Shown here: one piece after another, positions 54,744-64,000 of the stretch | Layout: each line of letters starts with the position of its first letter | Position numbering within the stretch: position 1 is the first letter of the stretch | Origin: Corynebacterium gerontici | GTDB taxonomy: Bacteria > Actinomycetota > Actinomycetes > Mycobacteriales > Mycobacteriaceae | NCBI RefSeq assembly: GCF_003813985.1 | Contig: NZ_CP033897.1 | Span: 1,736,001-1,800,000, forward strand | Length of the DNA stretch: 64,000 bases | Direction: 5' to 3' | Made by a program: the position numbers and the translations under genes | Notes under the pieces: model-generated | Seen by the model: the letters and a program-made list of their open reading frames with translations, nothing else | Database searches by the model: none | What the model was told of the DNA's origin: nothing

Positions 54744-55403
54744 ATGGCGAAGGATCCAACCGTTGGTGAGACGACCAACCAAAACCGGGGCGACATTCTG
54801 CTACCCCGGCGCAGGCCTGCGCAACAACGCAGCCGGGAAACCTTTGAAAAGATTCTGACGTCCGCGCGGACAGTGTTAGTGGAATGCGGATTCGAGTCCT
54901 TCACCTTCGACGAAGTATCCAAGCGCGCGACACTACCAATCGGCACCATCTACCGCTTTTTCGCCAACAAATATGTGTTGATCTGCGAACTTGACCGCCA
55001 GGACACCGCCAGCGCGATCGCCGAGATGCAACGCTTCGCTGAACAAATGCCGGGCATTCAGTGGCCGATGGTGCTCGACGAACTCATCGACCACCTCGCA
55101 CTCATGTGGCGCGCCGATCCCTCGCGTCGAGCGGTCTGGCACGCGGTGCAATCCACCCCCGCCACACGCGCCACCGCCGCAGCCACCGAACTTCCGCTGA
55201 TCGAACTCTTAGGCTCGGTGCTCAAACCACTCGCACCCCAGCGCAGCGATCAAGAACGCGGCGACCTCGCCCGCATTCTCGTCCACACCATGACGTCCCT
55301 GTTGAACTTTGCCGTCACCGAGGACGCACGCTTTGACGTCACGGTCCGCGAAATCAAGCGGATGATCCTCGCCTACCTCTTCGACGCAGCTCAGCCCTCC
55401 TAA
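54744..55403 (+). CDS. fasR: TetR-type regulator, probable FasR of fatty acid synthesis
   Basis: A 219-residue TetR protein. N-terminal HTH TFEKILTSARTVLVECGFESFTFDEVSKRATLPIGTIYRFFANKYVLI at about 30-80. C. glutamicum FasR (Cg2737), which represses fas and acc genes in response to acyl-CoA, lies in the same bcp-fasR-acpS-fas order. The name is by synteny plus family. Starts 17 bp after bcp. It ends Q-P-S-TAA in a word that also carries the acpS stop. Confidence 0.85.
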   Translation: MAKDPTVGETTNQNRGDILLPRRRPAQQRSRETFEKILTSARTVLVECGFESFTFDEVSKRATLPIGTIYRFFANKYVLICELDRQDTASAIAEMQRFAEQMPGIQWPMVLDELIDHLALMWRADPSRRAVWHAVQSTPATRATAAATELPLIELLGSVLKPLAPQRSDQERGDLARILVHTMTSLLNFAVTEDARFDVTVREIKRMILAYLFDAAQPS

Positions 55404-55405
55404 CT
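55396..55405. repeat. Single CCCTCCTAACT word shared by fasR and acpS stops
   Basis: TCC-TAA ends fasR on plus, and AGT-TAG ends acpS on minus. The genes overlap by 4 bp, as in the two other convergent pairs, but there is no second arm. Confidence 0.75.
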
Positions 55406-55792
55406 ATCCCCTACTTTGAGCAGGCATTGGGCGATGGCGTAGTCGCCGTCATGGGAAATGCTCAGCGCCGTCGTGGCCTCACGCAGAAGCTTTTCGACGT
55501 CCCCATGCAGCCGATACGCAACGCGCCCATGGGTATCGGGCACCACCTCAATCAGCGCCCACAACTCGGGCGTATCTGCGAGCACCGGCGGCCGGCCATA
55601 GAGTGACTGCCCCCAGGCTTTCACCAGCGCCTCTTTGGCGGCCCATCGCCCCGCCAAGTGTTGGGCACGATCGGTGCGCGCGTTGGCTACGCGGAGCTCC
55701 TGTGCGGTGAACACCTCCAAGAAGCTACTGCCTGGCATTGCAAGTTGTTGGCGAAATGCCTCAATGGCCACGATGTCTGTGCCGATGAACAT
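55400..55792 (-). CDS. acpS: Holo-(acyl carrier protein) synthase AcpS
   Basis: A 130-residue phosphopantetheinyl transferase that activates the ACP domain of FAS-I. D6 (MFIGTDIVAIEAF) and E54 (WAAKEALVKAWG) are the Mg2+/CoA-binding residues. It starts 98 bp after the fas stop on the same strand. The fas gene here lacks an obvious fused PPT domain, so this separate enzyme fits. GGACGTCGAAAAGCTT occurs near the end (D-V-E-K-L). Confidence 0.93.
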   Translation of the reverse strand: MFIGTDIVAIEAFRQQLAMPGSSFLEVFTAQELRVANARTDRAQHLAGRWAAKEALVKAWGQSLYGRPPVLADTPELWALIEVVPDTHGRVAYRLHGDVEKLLREATTALSISHDGDYAIAQCLLKVGDS

Positions 55793-55830
55793 GGTGTCAG
55801 TGTTGCATAGCTTTTCAGCCGAAAGGAAAA

Positions 55831-55872
55831 CCCCGCCTCTTGAACTTTGCTAAGAGCATCGAAAAGGCGGGG
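55831..55872 (-). terminator. Intrinsic terminator after fas
   Basis: CCCCGCC and GGCGGGG close the stem (55831-55837 / 55866-55872), with an inner pair CTCTTGAAC / CTAAGAG-like; on the minus strand TTTTCC follows. Confidence 0.7.
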
Positions 55873-55890
55873 CTTCGGGGCGCGTGCGGC

Positions 55891-58800
55891 CTAGCCTTCG
55901 GCGCTGGTTCCGAGGACCCCGTTGATCAGGCGGGCACCATCGTCAAGCAGGATTGCGGCTTCGCGTTCCTTCTGCACTTTCGCTCCACCCTCGCCGAGAT
56001 TTCGATCCTTGGGGCGCTCATACAAGCTGGCGGCATGGTGCATGCCGTCGAGGATCCGGCGAGCACCTTCCTCCCGGCGTTGAGCGGCGCGCTCCTGCCA
56101 CTGGCGCAGGGCGTCCTGGCCGCGCTGCTGGCGCAGCGCTTCTTCGAAGGCACCGGCGTGCACCACTGCCACGAGGGCAGAAACGTGGCCGAAGCCGAGG
56201 GAGGTGACAAAACCTGCCTTGGGTGCCCTGCTGGAAATATCCAGTGGCTTGCGTACCCACACCAGGTGTTCATTAGCGGCGAGCACTGGATCCACGCAGT
56301 CTAGGCTCATATTCGCCGGAATCACACCGGTGGCGAGCACCTGTGTGAGGCCAACGAGCTGGAATGCGGCTGCGCCACCCTTGGCATGACCAGTGAGCGT
56401 TTTCTGCGAGATCACGTACAGCGGGTTGCCTTCGCTGCGGCCGATGGAACGGGCAATGCGCTCGTGCAGATCAGACTCGTTGGGGTCGTTCGCATTGGTA
56501 GAGGTGTCGTGCTTGCTTACGATCGCCACGTCATCGGCAGCAACGCCCACTGCCTGCAGACTGCGCGCCAGACGGGAATGTTCCCCACCGCGAGCGGCGC
56601 CCAAGGCTCCCAGGCCGGGAGCCGGAATGGACTGGTGGGCACCATCGGCGAAGGACTCAGCAAAGCCGATGACGCCAAGCACCGGCAGCCCGAGGTCGGC
56701 GGCCACGGAACCGCGGGCCAGCAGTAGGGTGCCACCACCGGCGGATTCCACGAAGCCGGCGCGGCGGCGGTCATTCGCACGCGAGAAGTAGCGATGCTCG
56801 ATGCCCTTGGACTCCAATTCCTTCGAGTCCGCCGTGGCGGCCATGTCGCCGAAGCCGGTGATGCCTTCGATGGAGAGGTCATCGTAGCCACCAGCAACCA
56901 CGAAGTCGGACTTGCCCAGCTTGATCTTGTCCACGCCTTCTTCCACGGATACCGCCGCGGTGGCGCAGGCGGCCACTGGGTGAATCATCTGGCCATAGCC
57001 ACCGACGTAGGACTGCATGACGTGCGCTGCCATCACGTTCGGCAGTGCTTCTTGCAAAATATCGTTTTGGCGCGGCTCGGCGAGCATGCCGTCGATGTAG
57101 AGCGAGCGCATGGACTGCATGCCGCCCAGACCTGTGCCCTGCGTTGAAGACACTCGCGCCGGGTGCAAAGTAGCCAGCAGTTCCGCTGGGCTAAAGCCCG
57201 CAGAAAGGAACGCATCGACGGTGCAGACGAGGTTCCACAGCGCCACACGGTCAAGATTGTCCACCATGTCCGCGGGGATGCCGTAGACGGAGGGGTCGAA
57301 GCCCTCGGGAATTTGTCCGCCGACGAAGCGGCTCATCGTCATCCGGCGCGGTACACGCACCGCCGATCCTGCGTAACGGGTGACCGTCCACTCCCCTGCC
57401 GCCTCATCAAAGGCTGCGGAGGTGGTCTCTGGCTTTGATTCAACGAAGCTGCGTGCTGCCGCTTCGTCCGCAACGGTGAAGCTCAGATCTCGATCCAGGT
57501 ACACGGTAGTCAGCTCCGGTGCGAGGTTGTCCAGCATGCCGAAGTCATCGTGATAGCGACGCACGCCCACCCGCGCGAGCACCTCATCGTGGAAGCGTTC
57601 AAAGATGTCGGCCTCGTCTACGGCTTGGTCTTCAGCGTCGTACCAGCCTGGGGTGGGGTCCTCATTCCAGTGAATGAGCCCCATCGTCCACGCCAGCTCC
57701 ATCACGCCGGCGGCGGAGAGATCGCCACTGAGCTCCGCCTCGAAGCGGGTACGAGCCGAGCCCCACGGCCCGAGTTCGGCCGCGCCAACGATCACAACCA
57801 TGTCTTCGAGGGATTGCTGCACCTGGCCTGCGAAGTCGGGCGCGTTGCCAGACAGTACCTCTGGGAGGTTTGGTAGCGCCTTCAGGCTGCGATCTTCGGC
57901 TTCCTCGTGTTTGTCTTGGCTCGTGCGCGCCTGCTGCGCGAGCTCTGCCAGATTGATGTCAGATTCGCCTAGTCCGCCGGTGGCATCCACTTCTACGGGG
58001 CCGCGCGCTGCTTGTTCACGCACCGCAGGGGTGATCTGCTCCACCAGCTTGGCGGCCATTTCCTCGGTTGAATAGGTAGTGACGCCTGCTGCCTCAACGG
58101 CTTCTACGAGCGGATCATTGCCACCCATAAGGCCGGTGCCACGCACCCAGCCAATGAGCATGTGCACCAGTGAGGTGTTGGGCTGCCAGGACGTTTCGGC
58201 ATGCCAACGGGTCACCAGCGCATCGAGCGCTGCCTTGGACTCACCATAGGCGCCGTCTCCGCCGAAACGACCACGGTTCGGGGAGCCGGGGAGTACAACG
58301 TGCAGGCGTTCGCCCACGTGAGTATCCGCCCCGATGGTGGAAAGCCCAGCGATGAGGCGTTCTACGGACCACAGCAGCAGACGCATCTGCAGCTCGGATT
58401 GCGCTCCAGCTTGCATCAAGGAGCCGGAAACACGAGGTGCTGCGAAGGGGAAGAGCAGAGTGGGAACCAGCGACGGTTTGAGCACCTTCGATGCGCCATT
58501 TACGGTGGTGACCTGCTCTGTTCCGATCCAGTTGATCAGATTATCAAGATCGCTGAACGATGACAGGTTCGCGGGCACGATCCACACAGCGGCCTGGCCG
58601 CGAGCGGAACGGCGGTAGAGATCCTTGTAGAACTCCAAACGCTTGTGACCCAAAGAGGAAGTGGTCAGCACCACCGTGGCACCGCCTGCGAGAAGCTTTT
58701 CGACGACCGCCGCAGCAATCGAATCAGGCGATGCACCGGTCACTACGGCTACATCATCGGCGTATTCAAGCTCAGCGTCATCGCGAGCCTGCACGGCGGC

Positions 58801-61800
58801 CCAGTCCACACCGAGGTATTCGGCATGAGCGGCAACGGTTTCACCAGCGCCGTCGAAGCGAACATCGAGCTCTTCGCCAGCGGCGATTCGTGAGAGATCT
58901 TCGCGTGCGCTTGCCCAGCGGTCGTCGATGAGCACTGCCTTGTTGGCGTCGAAGGCGGGGGTGACCTGGCGGATCCAATCGGAGCCAAGCTCCTCAGTGA
59001 CCAATTCGACGACGGCGGCATCGGCATTATCGGCCTCAAAGTCGTATGCACCGCCATCGCTTAGACCGAGGTTTTCCAAGATCGTGCGGGCGGTTGCTGC
59101 CAGCACGCCCTTGTCACCGGTAACCTGCTCTGCGAATGCGCCCAGAGCGGCGGAATCAACCACGCCGCCGCCGGAGGCTCCACCGCCTGGCAGTGACACG
59201 CTCACCCCGTGGGCAGCGGCTACGGCTTGCACGGTGGCGTCGATAAGCTGATCCAGCTCAGCCGAAGAAGCCGGAGATGCGGGGGTGAGGGTGGCCAAAT
59301 CGCCGCCGCGCAGCGACGCTCCCTCGCGGGCACCCAGCACAAGTGCAGCGGTAACGTGATCAGCCCATCCTTGGCCGAGCTCCCAGGTGCCCCTGACGCG
59401 CTCTGCGATGTATCCCGGGCGCTTGCCGGTGGGGCCGGTTATGCGGCGGAGGGCGTCGCTGATGGCGTCGCCAAGCACGGGGCCGAAAGGCGTGTAGCCT
59501 TTGGCCATCTTGCTCACGGTCTGCTTCAGGCTGGACAGTTCGGCATCGGCAGCGCCGTCGATAGCACCCAGCCCAAATTCCACACCGAGGTCAAGCAGGA
59601 GCTGGTTTCGGCGCGAGGAAACGCCTTCCACCAGGGCTTCGATGGAGTCGCTTGCCGCCATCTGGTCGGGGCGAACCTTGGTCCACTGCGCAATGAGCAT
59701 CTCGGTGGCATCCGCGGGGGTGAATGCGATGTCCTCGGGGCGCGGGCCGCCGGTAGGCGCTGCGGGAGCAACCTCGGTGGGCTGCTGTGTGACACCTTGC
59801 GGTGCTTCCTGTTCGGTGCTCTGCTCTTCTTCCTCCGGGGTTTCGGGTACTTCTCGTTGGAGGGCATCCGCAGCGAAGACCACGGTGCGGTCGCGCTCAG
59901 CATTGAGGATCTCCACGTGCGCGTCACGGTGCTGGGGCAATGCCTGGGTCTGGGCCAGCAGGTTGGCAAGGGTTGGGGCATTTGCCACACCCACCTCCAC
60001 GAAGCGCTCAATACCCAGCCCACCTGCGGATTCAGGACGAAGCAGGAGGTCTTGGGTCTCAATCCAACGCACTGGGGAGGCGAACTGCCAGGCAAGCAGT
60101 TCCACCAACAGGGTGCGCGCCAGCTTCACTGGTTGGGAGCTCCACTGATCGAAGTCGCGGACAATCTCGTGCAGCACGGGGGCGTCCACGACATCAAGCA
60201 TGGATTCCACAAACTCTTCGGAGAGCTCGAAGGGACGCGCCACGAGGTTGGGCACGTAGTGATCCACCAGCACGTCCAGGTCCACGTTCTCGGGGATAAG
60301 TGAATCAAGGTGCGAACGGAAGTCATCCACACCGTCAAGCAAGTGGGTGGAGTGGAACGGCACGTCGATGCCCGGGATCTGGATGAAGGCACGAGCACCC
60401 GGCGCGCGCTGCTCTGCGTCTGCAGCCAAGGCACGAAGGCCCTTGGAGGTACCGGCGACCGCGTATTGCTTGCCTTCGAGGTTGAAGTTCACAATTTCGA
60501 GGAATTCGCCGGACTGCTGGCTCAAGTTTTGCACGTACTCAAAGACGCTGTCGGCGCTCAGACCCATCTTGTGAGGACGCAGGGCGGCCAGGCCGTAGTT
60601 GGAGTTCCCGTCCTCATCGCGTTCCACCAGGCGGTGCATGGTGAGCCCGCGGCGATACACGATTTCGAGGACGTTTTCCAAGCTCAAAACCCCGGCGAAG
60701 GCGGCTAGCGCGTTGTATTCGCCAACGGAGTGTCCGGCAAAATATGCGCGCTCCTGCAGCACGCCTGCCTCGCGCATTTCTGCAATTTGTGCCACGCCGA
60801 GGGTAGCCATAGCCACCTGCGTGAATTGGGTGAGGAAGAGCACACCCTTGGGATGGGTGAAGGTTTCGCCATGAACGCGCACTTCAGTGGGATTGTCTTG
60901 AACGATGTGCAATACGGAGAAGCCCAGCTTGTTCCGCGTATGTTCGTCTGCTCGATCCCACACCTTGCGCGCGGCAGCACTCTTGGAACGCGAGTCCATG
61001 CCCATGCCCTGGTGCTGAATGCCCTGGCCGGGGAAAGCGTAGAAGGTGCGCGGTTCTGCCAGCACGACGGTGGCGCTGAGCACGAGATTGCCCTCAACGG
61101 TGGCGGTGACTTCACGCACCTCACCGTGGCCAGCGCGGGTATCAATACCGGAGCGCTCCACCACGAATTCAATTTCTTGGCCGGGAAGCACCGGCGCGAG
61201 CATGGTGGCGGTAAATTCCTTCACCTCTGCGGCTGAGGTGTTCACCGTTTCGCCGCTATAGCTTGCCGACGCCACGAGTTGCGCAATGGCGGACGTCCAC
61301 ATGCCATGCACGATCACGCCTGGGAGTCCTGCCAAGGTGGCGGCGGTATCGGAGGTGTGGATGGGGTTGTGATCACCAGAGACGGCAGCAAATGCCTTCA
61401 TGGAGCGCGGTGCGCGCACCTTGGCGTGGCTGCGGAACGAACGCGGCGCATCAGCAACGCTTGGCAGCGCGGAAGTATTGGTTCGTGCCACTGCATTGCC
61501 GCGACGTCCGCGGATGGCCATGCGCTCGGAGAGCTTGGCGCACACGGTGCCATCGACGGAAAGTTCCGCGCGGATCACGACGATGCGGCCGATGGTGGTG
61601 TCGTTGACTTCTTCGGCGCGCGCCTGCACCTCGATGGATACACCGGGGCGCAAAATGGCGCGGTCAAGCACGGTGATGTGGTGTTCGAGGTGGACCAGAT
61701 TGAGCATGCCTTCTACCACTCGGGCGGCGTCGTTGCCGGGCACGCGGGCGGAGGCAACGGCGGCGAAGATGGCAGGCCATGCCTTGCCCACCAGCACGTC

Positions 61801-64000
61801 GGCTGCAACGCTATCGACGCTCAGGAATGAGGGCAGGTGTCCGGCGGTCACGGTGGCATAGTCCGCCAGGTCTTCCTCGGTGAGGGTGGCCTCCCAATGC
61901 ACGGTGGCAACGCCCTCGGATTCGCGAACCTCACCCAGGGTGCCACCGGCAGCAACGCGGCAGAGCTCATCCATAGCGGCCTCTGCGTCCTTGGCGGTCA
62001 CCTGCGGTGCAGCACCGGGGGTTTGCGATGCGCTGAGCTTGATCTTTAGATCCACGCCCGCGCGCAGCGGCACGGAAAGTTCTGCGTGCTGATCATCCAC
62101 TGCGCTCAGTGTCGCACCGGTGTCGGCATGGGTGGCTTGCTCGCCTACAACCTCCCATTGCTCGGGCTGCCCCAGGCGATGTACGGGGTTGATGCTCATC
62201 CGGCCAGCCCAAGCAACACCGGGTGCCTTCAGGATGCGCTCGAGCACGGAGTCGTTGGCATCGTGAACCTCGGACTGCCCAAGACGCTGCTTGGTTGCCT
62301 CAACGAAGCGTTCCAGCAGCTCAGCCACGGGCTCGTTGGCTTTGGTGATGCCGGCAACGGCCTCGATGCCGGGGATGATGGCCACCTGATCGGCGCTATA
62401 GCGCGGATCGTGCGATTGCCAGAGGGAGTCTGAACGCCACCAGCGGCGAACATCCTTGTCAATCACGGGCACGAAGTTGACGGGCTTACCCGGTGTGCGC
62501 GCAAGCTGCATGAACCACACCACGTCGGCTGGGTGAAGTTTTTGGCTCTTCGCCTGGGTGTAGAGCTGCAAGAGCTTTTCGACGCTCCCGCGTGGATCAA
62601 CTTCACTGACCTCGATTTGGGGTTCGATGTCACCGTGGTCCTGGGGGTGCAGACGTGCTTCGGCGCGCTCCAGCATTTGTGTGAAACGGTTGAACCAGCT
62701 CTGGTCGGTCCACTTCCCGTCGCTTGTTCCTTCCGGGCCAGAAAGTTCCAGGTAGCGGTTGAGCCACTGCTCGTAGGTCATGGCATTGACGTCGCCAAAA
62801 TATGGCTTTGCCGTCTTGCCGATGGCCTCAATGATTTCCTCGCGGCGAGCTGCCACAGCCTCCGCGTCACCGGCAACTTCGTCGAGCAGGCGTCCGGCCT
62901 TGGCAAAGGAGTTGTCGATCTCGTGGATATCTGCGCCAAGCTGAGAGCGTCCCGATGCCATGCCGGATGTGGCCCCACCTGCGGGCACCCATTCGGCGGA
63001 GCCGGGGGTTTCCACCAGCAGTTGTTTGACAGCCTCGGAGGTTTTGGCCTCCTTGGTGGCCATGGCTGCGGTACCGATGAGGATGCCGTCGACGGGCATC
63101 GCCGGCAGTTCATAGCGCGTGGACCACTCGCCGGTGAGGTAGTCGGCTGCGCGCTCGGGCGTGCCAATGCCGCCGCCTACGCACAGGATCGCGTTCTCGG
63201 CGGCGCGAATATCGGCGTAGGTCGCAATGAGTAGCTCATCGAGGTCTTCCCAAGAGTGGTGCCCACCGGCTTTGCCGCCTTCAACGTGCAAGATGATTGG
63301 CACCTCGGGCACGTCTGCCGCGATGGCCAATACTTTGCGGATCTGCGCTACGGCACCGGGTTTGAAAGCGATCCAGGGGAAGCCGTCAGCGCGGAGGTCG
63401 CGCACCAATGCCACGGCTTCATCGTGCTCGGGGATGCCGGCGGTGATGACGATGCCGTCGATGGGCGCGCCGTTTTCACGGGCTTTGGGCACCAGGCGCT
63501 TACCGCCGATCTGCATCTTCCACAGGTAGGGATCCAGGAACATGGAGTTGAATTGGGCATTGACGCCAGGTTCAAGCAGCTCAGCTAGCTGATCTAGGTG
63601 CTGTTCAAGAATCTCTGGCGTTACTTGGCCACCACCGGCGAGCTCTGCCCAGTGGCCTGCATTTGCGGCGGCAGCGACTATCTCGGGGTCAACGGTAGTG
63701 GGTGTCATACCGGCGAGCAGCATGGGGCTGCGTCCGGTGGTCTCGGTGAACTTGGTGGCAACGCGCACGCTGCCATCGGCGGCGCGCTTGAGCTTCGGGG
63801 CGAATTGTTCAAAGGCGGCGGGAAGGGAAGGTGCCCGGCCTGCGTCGAAAAGCTTTGCCTGACCAGCTTGGATAGCAACAGCCAAGGTGGCAGCACCACT
63901 ACCCTGCAACACTGGGCGGGTGAGCGCGGTAACCCCTTCGGCAGGTCCGACGTCGAGAAGCCAACGAGCCCCGGTTTCGAGTGCCTCATTGACCTGTGCG
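55891..64000 (-). CDS. fas: Type I fatty acid synthase (FAS-I), N-terminus beyond window
   Basis: About 2700 residues of one reading frame; the frame continues without a stop through 64000, so the N-terminal acyltransferase part is cut. The order fits actinobacterial FAS-I. The enoyl-reductase / TIM-barrel region lies near the right edge. The hotdog dehydratase is near 61290-61380 (NPIHTSDTAATLAGLPGVIVHG), and the malonyl/palmitoyl transferase at about 60716-60739 (GHSVGEY). ACP with the pantetheine Ser in EGVSSRRNQLLLDLG is near 59600, ketoreductase near 58700, and ketosynthase with Cys in AACATAAVSVEEG near 56960 and His in KHDTSTN and LTGHAKGG. It makes the C16-C18 acids used for lipids and mycolates. 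Confidence 0.95.
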   Translation of the reverse strand, partial: AQVNEALETGARWLLDVGPAEGVTALTRPVLQGSGAATLAVAIQAGQAKLFDAGRAPSLPAAFEQFAPKLKRAADGSVRVATKFTETTGRSPMLLAGMTPTTVDPEIVAAAANAGHWAELAGGGQVTPEILEQHLDQLAELLEPGVNAQFNSMFLDPYLWKMQIGGKRLVPKARENGAPIDGIVITAGIPEHDEAVALVRDLRADGFPWIAFKPGAVAQIRKVLAIAADVPEVPIILHVEGGKAGGHHSWEDLDELLIATYADIRAAENAILCVGGGIGTPERAADYLTGEWSTRYELPAMPVDGILIGTAAMATKEAKTSEAVKQLLVETPGSAEWVPAGGATSGMASGRSQLGADIHEIDNSFAKAGRLLDEVAGDAEAVAARREEIIEAIGKTAKPYFGDVNAMTYEQWLNRYLELSGPEGTSDGKWTDQSWFNRFTQMLERAEARLHPQDHGDIEPQIEVSEVDPRGSVEKLLQLYTQAKSQKLHPADVVWFMQLARTPGKPVNFVPVIDKDVRRWWRSDSLWQSHDPRYSADQVAIIPGIEAVAGITKANEPVAELLERFVEATKQRLGQSEVHDANDSVLERILKAPGVAWAGRMSINPVHRLGQPEQWEVVGEQATHADTGATLSAVDDQHAELSVPLRAGVDLKIKLSASQTPGAAPQVTAKDAEAAMDELCRVAAGGTLGEVRESEGVATVHWEATLTEEDLADYATVTAGHLPSFLSVDSVAADVLVGKAWPAIFAAVASARVPGNDAARVVEGMLNLVHLEHHITVLDRAILRPGVSIEVQARAEEVNDTTIGRIVVIRAELSVDGTVCAKLSERMAIRGRRGNAVARTNTSALPSVADAPRSFRSHAKVRAPRSMKAFAAVSGDHNPIHTSDTAATLAGLPGVIVHGMWTSAIAQLVASASYSGETVNTSAAEVKEFTATMLAPVLPGQEIEFVVERSGIDTRAGHGEVREVTATVEGNLVLSATVVLAEPRTFYAFPGQGIQHQGMGMDSRSKSAAARKVWDRADEHTRNKLGFSVLHIVQDNPTEVRVHGETFTHPKGVLFLTQFTQVAMATLGVAQIAEMREAGVLQERAYFAGHSVGEYNALAAFAGVLSLENVLEIVYRRGLTMHRLVERDEDGNSNYGLAALRPHKMGLSADSVFEYVQNLSQQSGEFLEIVNFNLEGKQYAVAGTSKGLRALAADAEQRAPGARAFIQIPGIDVPFHSTHLLDGVDDFRSHLDSLIPENVDLDVLVDHYVPNLVARPFELSEEFVESMLDVVDAPVLHEIVRDFDQWSSQPVKLARTLLVELLAWQFASPVRWIETQDLLLRPESAGGLGIERFVEVGVANAPTLANLLAQTQALPQHRDAHVEILNAERDRTVVFAADALQREVPETPEEEEQSTEQEAPQGVTQQPTEVAPAAPTGGPRPEDIAFTPADATEMLIAQWTKVRPDQMAASDSIEALVEGVSSRRNQLLLDLGVEFGLGAIDGAADAELSSLKQTVSKMAKGYTPFGPVLGDAISDALRRITGPTGKRPGYIAERVRGTWELGQGWADHVTAALVLGAREGASLRGGDLATLTPASPASSAELDQLIDATVQAVAAAHGVSVSLPGGGASGGGVVDSAALGAFAEQVTGDKGVLAATARTILENLGLSDGGAYDFEADNADAAVVELVTEELGSDWIRQVTPAFDANKAVLIDDRWASAREDLSRIAAGEELDVRFDGAGETVAAHAEYLGVDWAAVQARDDAELEYADDVAVVTGASPDSIAAAVVEKLLAGGATVVLTTSSLGHKRLEFYKDLYRRSARGQAAVWIVPANLSSFSDLDNLINWIGTEQVTTVNGASKVLKPSLVPTLLFPFAAPRVSGSLMQAGAQSELQMRLLLWSVERLIAGLSTIGADTHVGERLHVVLPGSPNRGRFGGDGAYGESKAALDALVTRWHAETSWQPNTSLVHMLIGWVRGTGLMGGNDPLVEAVEAAGVTTYSTEEMAAKLVEQITPAVREQAARGPVEVDATGGLGESDINLAELAQQARTSQDKHEEAEDRSLKALPNLPEVLSGNAPDFAGQVQQSLEDMVVIVGAAELGPWGSARTRFEAELSGDLSAAGVMELAWTMGLIHWNEDPTPGWYDAEDQAVDEADIFERFHDEVLARVGVRRYHDDFGMLDNLAPELTTVYLDRDLSFTVADEAAARSFVESKPETTSAAFDEAAGEWTVTRYAGSAVRVPRRMTMSRFVGGQIPEGFDPSVYGIPADMVDNLDRVALWNLVCTVDAFLSAGFSPAELLATLHPARVSSTQGTGLGGMQSMRSLYIDGMLAEPRQNDILQEALPNVMAAHVMQSYVGGYGQMIHPVAACATAAVSVEEGVDKIKLGKSDFVVAGGYDDLSIEGITGFGDMAATADSKELESKGIEHRYFSRANDRRRAGFVESAGGGTLLLARGSVAADLGLPVLGVIGFAESFADGAHQSIPAPGLGALGAARGGEHSRLARSLQAVGVAADDVAIVSKHDTSTNANDPNESDLHERIARSIGRSEGNPLYVISQKTLTGHAKGGAAAFQLVGLTQVLATGVIPANMSLDCVDPVLAANEHLVWVRKPLDISSRAPKAGFVTSLGFGHVSALVAVVHAGAFEEALRQQRGQDALRQWQERAAQRREEGARRILDGMHHAASLYERPKDRNLGEGGAKVQKEREAAILLDDGARLINGVLGTSAEG

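Noticed and set aside
59209-60303. Long plus-strand open frame opposite fas
   Set aside because: Antisense shadow of a well-defined FAS-I domain region; the reading has no domain logic.

Overview
The window is chromosomal DNA from a moderately GC-rich Corynebacteriales bacterium, most likely a Corynebacterium. I infer this from gene content and order: proB / hydroxyacid dehydrogenase / proA / nadD / rsfS; rne-rplU-rpmA-obg; valS-folC-DUF4233; ssb-ettA-thioesterase; a mycothiol-type DsbA-like nitroreductase beside pepN; and bcp-fasR-acpS next to a giant type I fatty acid synthase. No species is assigned.

Layout. 1-5.5 kb (minus strand) is a proline/NAD/ribosome-maturation cluster from proB to a DegV-family gene cut by the left edge. 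5.6-8.8 kb is a plus-strand pair (YhgE/Pip-like membrane protein and secreted alpha/beta hydrolase) set between proB and obg. 8.8-14.5 kb holds obg, rpmA, rplU, rne and ndk. 14.6-18 kb holds a pirin, an ornithine-cyclodeaminase-like enzyme and a dicarboxylate symporter. 18-24 kb holds DUF4233, folC, valS and mdh. 24-31 kb holds a TetR regulator, clpX, clpP1P2, an HNH protein, tig, and tRNA-Pro and tRNA-Gly. 31-42 kb holds rpiB, the nitroreductase, pepN, metB, glbO, a YdcZ-type transporter, ald, ettA and ssb. 42-48 kb is metal-related: a CopD-CtaG fusion, a His-rich repeat protein, tRNA-Arg and feoABC. 48-53 kb holds an SDR, orn, tRNA-His, an L,D-transpeptidase, and tRNA-Lys with a decayed phage integrase beside it. 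53-64 kb holds pncA, a DUF3618 protein, bcp, fasR, acpS and most of fas.

The most striking signal is not a gene. Two short words recur through the window far above chance. One is GTCGAAAAG: 27 exact copies counted by eye, 24 of them followed by C, in both orientations and mostly inside genes. The other is AGTTAGGA: about 37 copies, often as inverted pairs at gene 3' ends. There the pairs form hairpins, supply stop codons (TCC-TAA or AGT-TAG) and sometimes supply the Shine-Dalgarno sequence of the next gene. Several sites join the two words into one longer consensus close to GACGTCGAAAAGYTAGGAG. The pattern (dispersed, orientation-neutral, paired at terminators, forcing TTA codons) resembles the DNA uptake sequences of Neisseria and Pasteurellaceae. 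I do not know of such a system described in Actinobacteria. The function is inference; the repetition is seen directly.

All counts were made by eye and should be recounted by program.
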